A stretch of 64,000 bases of DNA from Brevundimonas pondensis. GTDB lineage: Bacteria > Pseudomonadota > Alphaproteobacteria > Caulobacterales > Caulobacteraceae. A program made the position numbers and the translations under genes. Of the stretch, positions 59,187 to 64,000 are shown one piece after another. The stretch spans positions 3,338,501 to 3,402,500 of the forward strand of contig NZ_CP062006.1 of assembly GCF_017487345.1 (NCBI RefSeq), in the 5' to 3' direction. Every line of letters begins with the position of its first letter. Positions within the stretch are counted from its first letter, which is position 1. The notes beneath the pieces were generated by a model. That model saw nothing but the letters and a program-made list of their open reading frames with translations, was not told the DNA's origin and ran no database searches.

Positions 59187-59789
59187 ATGAATCTCAAGCT
59201 GATCAAGGGGATGCGGCTGGTGGCCGCGACCCACAATCCGGGCAAGGCGCGCGAGATCGAGGCCCTGCTCGACGGAAATTACAGGATCGTCACGGCCGGC
59301 AGCCTGAACCTGCCCGAACCGGACGAGACCGAGAGCACCTTTGTCGGCAACGCCATGCTGAAGGCGCGTCATGCCGCCGAGGCCTCGGGCGAGGTGGCCC
59401 TGGCCGACGACTCCGGTCTGTCGGTTGCGGCCCTGGACGGGGCGCCGGGCATCTTCTCGGCGCGGTGGGCCGGGCCGGGCAAGGACTTCGCCGTGGCCAT
59501 GAAGAAGGTCGAGGAGCGGCTGGAGGAGATCGGCTCGACGGATCGCCGGGCCTGGTTCACGTCTGCGCTTGCGGTGGCCTGGCCCGACGGCCCCTGCGTG
59601 GTGGTCGAGGGTCGCCTCGACGGGGAGCTGGTTTTCCCTCCGCGCGGCGACGGCGGGCATGGCTACGATCCCATCTTCAGGCCGGAAGGCTCGGACAAGA
59701 CCTTCGCCGAGATGGCGGACGTCGAAAAGGATGCAATCAGCCACCGCGCCCGCGCCTTCGCCCGGCTCAAGGCGGCGCTGATTGACTGA
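59187..59789 (+). CDS. rdgB: XTP/dITP pyrophosphatase (RdgB/HAM1)
   Basis: RdgB removes dITP and XTP from the nucleotide pool. The 200-residue protein has VAATHNPGKAREIEALL (nucleotide-binding), ALADDSGLSVAAL with the catalytic Asp, and GGHGYDPIFRPEG. The start at 59187 fits the family. Its end overlaps the start of hemW. Confidence 0.95.
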   Translation: MNLKLIKGMRLVAATHNPGKAREIEALLDGNYRIVTAGSLNLPEPDETESTFVGNAMLKARHAAEASGEVALADDSGLSVAALDGAPGIFSARWAGPGKDFAVAMKKVEERLEEIGSTDRRAWFTSALAVAWPDGPCVVVEGRLDGELVFPPRGDGGHGYDPIFRPEGSDKTFAEMADVEKDAISHRARAFARLKAALID

Positions 59790-60936
59790 GGCCCCGTCCT
59801 CCTCTCTGGCGCTCTATATCCACTGGCCCTACTGCGCCCGCATCTGTCCCTATTGCGACTTCAACGTCGTGCGCGACCGGGGCCGGGTCGAGGAGCAGGC
59901 CGGGTTGGTTCGGGCCATCCTGGAGGACATGGAGGCGCAGAGCCGTCTGGTCGGCCCGCGCCGTCTGGCCTCCATCTTCTTCGGCGGCGGTACGCCCTCG
60001 CTGATGCCGCCCGAGGCCGTGGCGACGGTGATCGCACGGGCCAGGGCGCTCTTCCCTCCTGACGGCGACATAGAAATCACGCTGGAGGCTAACCCGACCG
60101 ACGCCGAGGCGGGGCGCTACACCGCCTTGGCGGAGGCGGGAATCAACCGCCTGTCGATGGGGGTGCAGTCGTTCGACGACGCCGCGCTGAAATTTCTCGG
60201 CCGCGACCATTCGGCGGCGGAGGCCCGGCGCGCGGTTCAGACGGCGGCTGCGGCCTTCCCGCGTCTGTCGATCGACCTGATCTACGCCCGTCCCGGGCAA
60301 TCCGTGGCCGACTGGACGGCGGAGCTGACCACGGCGCTGGACCTGGGGTTCGAGCACATCTCGCCCTATCAACTGACCATAGAGCCGACGACGGCCTTCG
60401 GCCGGGCCTTCGCGCGCGGAACCCTGAACCCGCCGGACGAGGATCTGGCCGCCGCCCTTTATGAAGCCACCCAGACCGTGCTCGAGGGGGCGGGGTTCGA
60501 GGCCTATGAGGTGTCCAACCACACTCGCGACGTCGCGGCCCGGTCCAGCCACAACCTGCACGTCTGGCGCGGCGGCGACTATCTGGGCCTCGGTCCCGGC
60601 GCGCACGGGCGGTTGACCCTGACGGGCGAGCGAACCGCTACCGTCGCCCACCGCCGTATCCCTGACTATGTCGCCGGTGTCGCTGCTGGAACGCCCTGGG
60701 TCGAGCAAGAGACGCTGGACCCGCAGGGCGCGGCCGAGGAGTTGGCGCTGCTGGGGCTGCGAACCGTCGAGGGGGTGTCTTTGACCACCCTGCAGACCCT
60801 GAGCCTGTCGGATCAGACGGGGCCTCTGGCCGATCTGCTGGCCGATGGTTTTCTGACCCTGACCCAGGGGCGGGTCGCAGCGACGGCGTCCGGGCGTCCG
60901 GTGCTGGACGCCGTGCTGCGGACCCTTCTGACCTAG
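59782..60936 (+). CDS. hemW: Haem chaperone / radical SAM protein HemW
   Basis: HemW is a HemN-like protein now regarded as a haem chaperone. The 384-residue protein has the radical-SAM triad Cys18-x3-Cys22-x2-Cys25 in WPYCARICPYCDFN and IFFGGGTPSLM, and the HemW C-terminal domain GDYLGLGPGAHGR. It lacks the extra residues of true coproporphyrinogen dehydrogenase HemN. TTG start overlapping rdgB by eight bases; the first ATG in frame is too far in. The pair rdgB-hemW is conserved. Confidence 0.92.
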   Translation: MTEAPSSSLALYIHWPYCARICPYCDFNVVRDRGRVEEQAGLVRAILEDMEAQSRLVGPRRLASIFFGGGTPSLMPPEAVATVIARARALFPPDGDIEITLEANPTDAEAGRYTALAEAGINRLSMGVQSFDDAALKFLGRDHSAAEARRAVQTAAAAFPRLSIDLIYARPGQSVADWTAELTTALDLGFEHISPYQLTIEPTTAFGRAFARGTLNPPDEDLAAALYEATQTVLEGAGFEAYEVSNHTRDVAARSSHNLHVWRGGDYLGLGPGAHGRLTLTGERTATVAHRRIPDYVAGVAAGTPWVEQETLDPQGAAEELALLGLRTVEGVSLTTLQTLSLSDQTGPLADLLADGFLTLTQGRVAATASGRPVLDAVLRTLLT

Positions 60937-60940
60937 GTCG

Positions 60941-61630
60941 TCAGATCGCCGCGACGGCTTCCTCGATCAGGTCGGAAATCTCGACAGGATGCGAGGCGAG
61001 CGAGGCGTGGCTGGCGTCCAGGGTGATGATCTTGCGGGCGTTCATCCGCGCCGACATCCGTTGCTGGTTGGTCGGAGCGATCATGTGGTCCTGGCTCGAG
61101 ACCTGATACCAGACCGGCTTCTTGCGCCAGGCGGGATCGGTGACCGCGTCGCCGAAGGTGGTGGCCAGAGGCGCCTTCTGGGTCACCGCCATGACCAGGG
61201 CCTCGTCCGCCGTCAGGTCCTGGCAGAAGCTCTCATGGAACTTGTCCGGCTTGACCCACAGATAGCCGTCGCTGTCGGGGGCCAGATTGGGGGCGGCCGA
61301 CGGCGGGTCCTGCTGGGTGATGCCGCCGGGGCTTTCGCCCGCATCGGGGGCGAAGGCGGCGACATAGACCAGGCCCGCCACGTTCGGCAGGTCGCCCGCT
61401 TCAGACAGCACGGCGCCGCCGTAGGAGTGGCCGACCAGGATGACGGGGCCTTCCTGCTGACGCACCATCTTGCGGACCCGCTCGGCGTCGTCGGCCAGCG
61501 AGGTCAGCGGCATTTCGACGGCGTGCAACGAGGTGTAGCCGCGCCGGCTCAACTCCGTGATGACCTTGGCCCAGTGGGCGGCGCCGCCCCAGAAGCCGTG
61601 GACGAGGACAATGGCGGTGGATTTGGACAT
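60941..61630 (-). CDS. Alpha/beta hydrolase
   Basis: The 229-residue protein has an alpha/beta-hydrolase fold: TAIVLVHGFWGGAAHWAKV (oxyanion hole), nucleophile elbow ILVGHSYGGAVLSEA with Ser, and a C-terminal His in LDASHASLASHPVEI. The pattern resembles esterases of the MhpC/EstC-like group. Substrate is unknown. The ATG at 61630 is preceded by GGAAAC-type sequence. It ends 5 bp from the hemW stop, convergently. Confidence 0.82.
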   Translation of the reverse strand: MSKSTAIVLVHGFWGGAAHWAKVITELSRRGYTSLHAVEMPLTSLADDAERVRKMVRQQEGPVILVGHSYGGAVLSEAGDLPNVAGLVYVAAFAPDAGESPGGITQQDPPSAAPNLAPDSDGYLWVKPDKFHESFCQDLTADEALVMAVTQKAPLATTFGDAVTDPAWRKKPVWYQVSSQDHMIAPTNQQRMSARMNARKIITLDASHASLASHPVEISDLIEEAVAAI

Positions 61631-61750
61631 GGGTTCGTTTCCTAAGCTTGGCGGTTTCTTCGCCGCTCGGACACATGAGCGCCTCAATCTGAACGGGGTT
61701 CCCGGAACTGGCGGGTTTCGCGGCGCCATGACGCCCTCTAGGATGAGACC

Positions 61751-62626
61751 ATGTCTTTAGACGCCTCCCTGTTCCCCCCGACCGCCCCGCCCGCGCGTTC
61801 CGTCGCGCCGGGCCTCTATCTGGTGGCCACGCCCATCGGCAATCTGCGGGACATGACGCTGCGGGCGCTGGACGTCCTGGCCGCCGCCGACCTGGTCCTG
61901 GCTGAAGACACCCGCGTCACGGCCAAGCTGCTGACCGCCTATGGCCTTCGCGCCAAGCTGGAACGCTGCGACGACCACGCCTCGGCGCGCGCCGCCGAGA
62001 TCGCCGTCGAACGGCTGAAGGCGGGCGAGGTGGTGGCCCTGGTTTCCGACGCGGGCACGCCCCTGGTGTCCGATCCCGGCTATGTCGTGGCTCGCGCCGC
62101 CATCGCCGAGGGCCTGCCGGTCCATCCCGTTCCCGGCGCCTCCAGCCTGCTGGCGGCGCTGTGCCTGGCGGGCCAACCCGCCGACCGGGTGTTGTTCGCC
62201 GGCTTCCTGCCGCCCAAGTCGGGGGCGCGCAAGACCATGCTGGAGGAGTTGCGCACTGGACGTCAGACCCTGGTCTTCTTCGAGAGCGGCCCGCGTCTGA
62301 AGGACAGCCTGACCGACATGGCCGAGGTCCTGGGCGACCGCCCCGCCGCCGTGACCCGCGAACTGACCAAGCTCTATGAGGAGGCCGTGCGCGGCACGCT
62401 TTCGGACCTGGCCGCCGACCCGCGCTGCGACGCGCCCAAGGGCGAGATCGTCGTCGTCGTCGGCCCGGGCGAGGCCGAGGTCGCCAGCGCCCCCGACGCC
62501 GATGCGGCCCTGACCGAGGCCATGACCCGCCTGCCGCCAGGCGAGGCCGCCGCCGAGGTGTCCAAGGCGCTGAACCTGCCCAGAAAGCCCCTCTACAAGC
62601 GGGCGCTGGAAATGCAGGGCCGGTGA
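61751..62626 (+). CDS. rsmI: 16S rRNA (cytidine1402-2'-O)-methyltransferase RsmI
   Basis: RsmI methylates the 2'-OH of C1402 in 16S rRNA. The 291-residue protein has LVATPIGNLRDMTLRAL near the start, VALVSDAGTPLVSDPGY, and VPGASSLLAAL, all of the tetrapyrrole-methylase-fold RsmI family. The ATG and its stop codon are well defined; the end overlaps yraN (GTGA). Confidence 0.95.
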   Translation: MSLDASLFPPTAPPARSVAPGLYLVATPIGNLRDMTLRALDVLAAADLVLAEDTRVTAKLLTAYGLRAKLERCDDHASARAAEIAVERLKAGEVVALVSDAGTPLVSDPGYVVARAAIAEGLPVHPVPGASSLLAALCLAGQPADRVLFAGFLPPKSGARKTMLEELRTGRQTLVFFESGPRLKDSLTDMAEVLGDRPAAVTRELTKLYEEAVRGTLSDLAADPRCDAPKGEIVVVVGPGEAEVASAPDADAALTEAMTRLPPGEAAAEVSKALNLPRKPLYKRALEMQGR

Positions 62627-63051
62627 AATCCCGTCTGCGGCTTCCCTCGTCGTCGCGTCGGCCTAAAGCAGGCTGGCGTCAGGCGCTGGGCGGACGCTCG
62701 CACCGGGAAGGCCACGCCGCCGAATGGATCGCCGCCGTCTGGCTGATGTTCAAGGGTTATCAGATCCTGGCCTTTCGCCTGAAGGGGCGCGGCGGCGAGA
62801 TCGACATCCTGGCCAAACGCGGGCGCACCCTGGCGGTGGTCGAGGTCAAGCGGCGGCGAACCCTTGAGGCCGCCATCCTGTCTCTGGGACCGGATCAGCA
62901 CGCCCGACTGTCGGCCGCCGGGCAGGCCATGGCTCGCGGTCGGCCCTCGCTGCAAGGCCTGACTCTGCGGATTGATATGGTGGCGCTGGCTCCTGGACGC
63001 TTTCCGCGTCATCTTCGCGGCGTCACGATCACAGGAGCGGACATCGGGTGA
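62623..63051 (+). CDS. yraN: YraN family endonuclease-like protein (UPF0102)
   Basis: The 142-residue protein has an endonuclease-like fold of the UPF0102 family: HAAEWIAAVWLMFKGYQIL, then FRLKGRGGEIDILAKRG and LAVVEVKRRR (E-x-K). Function is uncertain, probably in DNA processing. GTG start overlapping rsmI. Confidence 0.9.
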   Translation: MKSRLRLPSSSRRPKAGWRQALGGRSHREGHAAEWIAAVWLMFKGYQILAFRLKGRGGEIDILAKRGRTLAVVEVKRRRTLEAAILSLGPDQHARLSAAGQAMARGRPSLQGLTLRIDMVALAPGRFPRHLRGVTITGADIG

Positions 63052-63860
63052 CTCGCGAGGACGCCGAGATCATTCTGGCCCAGGCGGGAACCGCCGAGGA
63101 CGAGGGTTTTCCGCTGCTCGAATGCGCTCTCGCCTGCGCCATTCACGACTACCCGTTCCGGGATCCCGAACCGGTCCGTCTGATGGCCGATCACGCAGCG
63201 CAACGACTGAAGGAGCGCGCGGCCAATGAAAGTCCCGACGACGCCCTGACCGAGACCATGGCCGCCGACTTTCGTCTGAATGGCGACCTGCTGAACTATG
63301 AGCATCCCGGCAACACTGACGTGATCGACGTGGCAGAACGGCGGCGCGGCTTGTCGGCGGCCCTGGTGGTCTTCTATCTGGACGCGGCGCGCCGCGCGGG
63401 CCTGAAGGCGGCGGCCGTGGACTTTCCCGGCCACGTCCTCTTGCGGGTCGAGACGCCCGAGGGCCCAGTGGCCCTGGACCCCTTCAGCCAGGGACGTCTG
63501 GTCCTGCCCAGCGAACTGACGCGCCGCGCCCTTCTGGCCGGTCTGACGCCGCACGTAGCGGACCGACTGGATCTGCTGATGGCCCCGGTCAGCGACCGCC
63601 AGGCCCTGATCCGGCTGCAGAACATTCTCTTCACCCGCGCCCTGCGCCTGGAGGACTATGAGGGCGCCGAGCGCTCGGCCCTGCGTCGCGCCCTGCTGGA
63701 CCCCGACGACCACAGGCCGTGGCTGGACGTGGCCGCGGCCCGAGAGAAGCAAGGCGCCTTGACTGGCGCCCTGGAGGCCCTGTCGCGGGCGCGCCGTCTG
63801 GGCGATCCGGCAGACGCCTGCCGCGTCAGCATGGATCGGGTGCGGATGCGTCTGAACTAG
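63048..63860 (+). CDS. SirB1 family transglutaminase-like/TPR protein
   Basis: The 270-residue protein has a transglutaminase-like core (NYEHPGNTDVIDVAERRRGL, then AAVDFPGHVLLRVET, then a conserved DPF) and a C-terminal TPR-like helical part (ALRLEDYEGAERSALRRALL, HRPWLDVAAAREKQGALTGAL). This is the SirB1 arrangement; the reaction is not known. GTG overlaps yraN. Next to rsmI-yraN in Caulobacterales and followed by gshB. Confidence 0.85.
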   Translation: MTREDAEIILAQAGTAEDEGFPLLECALACAIHDYPFRDPEPVRLMADHAAQRLKERAANESPDDALTETMAADFRLNGDLLNYEHPGNTDVIDVAERRRGLSAALVVFYLDAARRAGLKAAAVDFPGHVLLRVETPEGPVALDPFSQGRLVLPSELTRRALLAGLTPHVADRLDLLMAPVSDRQALIRLQNILFTRALRLEDYEGAERSALRRALLDPDDHRPWLDVAAAREKQGALTGALEALSRARRLGDPADACRVSMDRVRMRLN

Positions 63861-63955
63861 GTCTGACGGCTGAAGCGAGGGCAAAGAGAGGCGAGCGCCC
63901 TTGCGTCGGGGCTTATCGCCGCGCATCTGCAAAGCTCAGACGTGAAAGGACATCC

Positions 63956-64000
63956 ATGCTGAAAGTCGCCATCCAGATGGACCCGCTCGAGGCGGTGAAC
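63956..64000 (+). CDS. gshB: Glutathione synthase, N-terminal fragment (cut by window end)
   Basis: Only 15 codons are visible: MLKVAIQMDPLEAVN, the standard GshB N-terminus. RBS AAGGA lies upstream (63946-63950). GshB joins gamma-glutamylcysteine and glycine. The order rsmI-yraN-SirB1-gshB is well known. Confidence 0.82.
   Translation, partial: MLKVAIQMDPLEAVN

Overview
This window looks like the chromosomal origin region of a Caulobacterales bacterium, most likely Brevundimonas or a close relative. The evidence is the high G+C content (about two thirds by eye), the synteny hemJ-hemH-hemE / origin / ppsR-maf-aroE-coaE-dnaQ-secB-timA-mltA, the block rho-mnmE-mnmG-rsmG-parA-parB, and lineage genes such as ntrZ, a large NAD-type glutamate dehydrogenase and a DUF3576 lipoprotein. 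Genus assignment is inference. No tRNA, rRNA, CRISPR array, IS element or prophage was seen.

Layout. 1-5.9 kb: end of thiE, ntrZ, then DUF3576-leuS-lptE-holA. 5.9-16.5 kb: leftward genes (small ORF, parB, parA, rsmG, mnmG, mnmE, DUF6489, rho, hemJ, hemH, hemE) with four parS sites. 16.5-17.0 kb: intergenic region matching the position of Caulobacter Cori (hemE/ppsR), with an AT-rich patch, clustered GANTC sites, a DnaA box and an 11-fold GGCGCC array. 17-24.4 kb: rightward ppsR, maf, aroE, coaE, an aminoglycoside-kinase-like gene and dnaQ, leftward secB and a small monooxygenase, then rightward timA and mltA. 24.4-35.5 kb: Tat-exported amidohydrolase, HerA-like ATPase, AI-2E-family transporter, a candidate C-rich-loop sRNA, glutamate dehydrogenase, universal stress protein and Nfu. 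35.7-43.5 kb: two XRE regulators, tsaB-rimI-fur-miaB-phoH-ybeY-lnt and a third XRE regulator. 43.5-48.4 kb: peroxide-defence cluster ahpD, ahpC, katG, oxyR. 48.4-55.8 kb: both aconitases (acnB, acnA) with two lower-GC accessory genes. 55.9-64 kb: ccmAB, an Smr/XRE/DUF2975 operon, a 38-residue membrane peptide, rdgB-hemW, an alpha/beta hydrolase, rsmI-yraN-transglutaminase-like gene and the start of gshB.

How they work together. The centre is a replication and segregation hub: origin, ParABS and genes that read away from the origin on both arms. Haem biosynthesis (hemE, hemH, hemJ, and hemW further right) and cytochrome maturation (ccmAB) sit in the same region as the katG/ahpC/oxyR peroxide system and Fur, so iron, haem and peroxide handling are concentrated here.

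Most notable are: (1) a family of fixed-length 30- or 40-nt elements in which two stems change together while the bulges stay the same, mostly just after stop codons; (2) a promoter, two C-rich-loop hairpins and a terminator that together look like an unannotated sRNA gene; (3) the GGCGCC array in the origin; (4) an OxyR with only one cysteine; and (5) a perfect inverted repeat covering the start codon of an XRE regulator next to a parS-like site.
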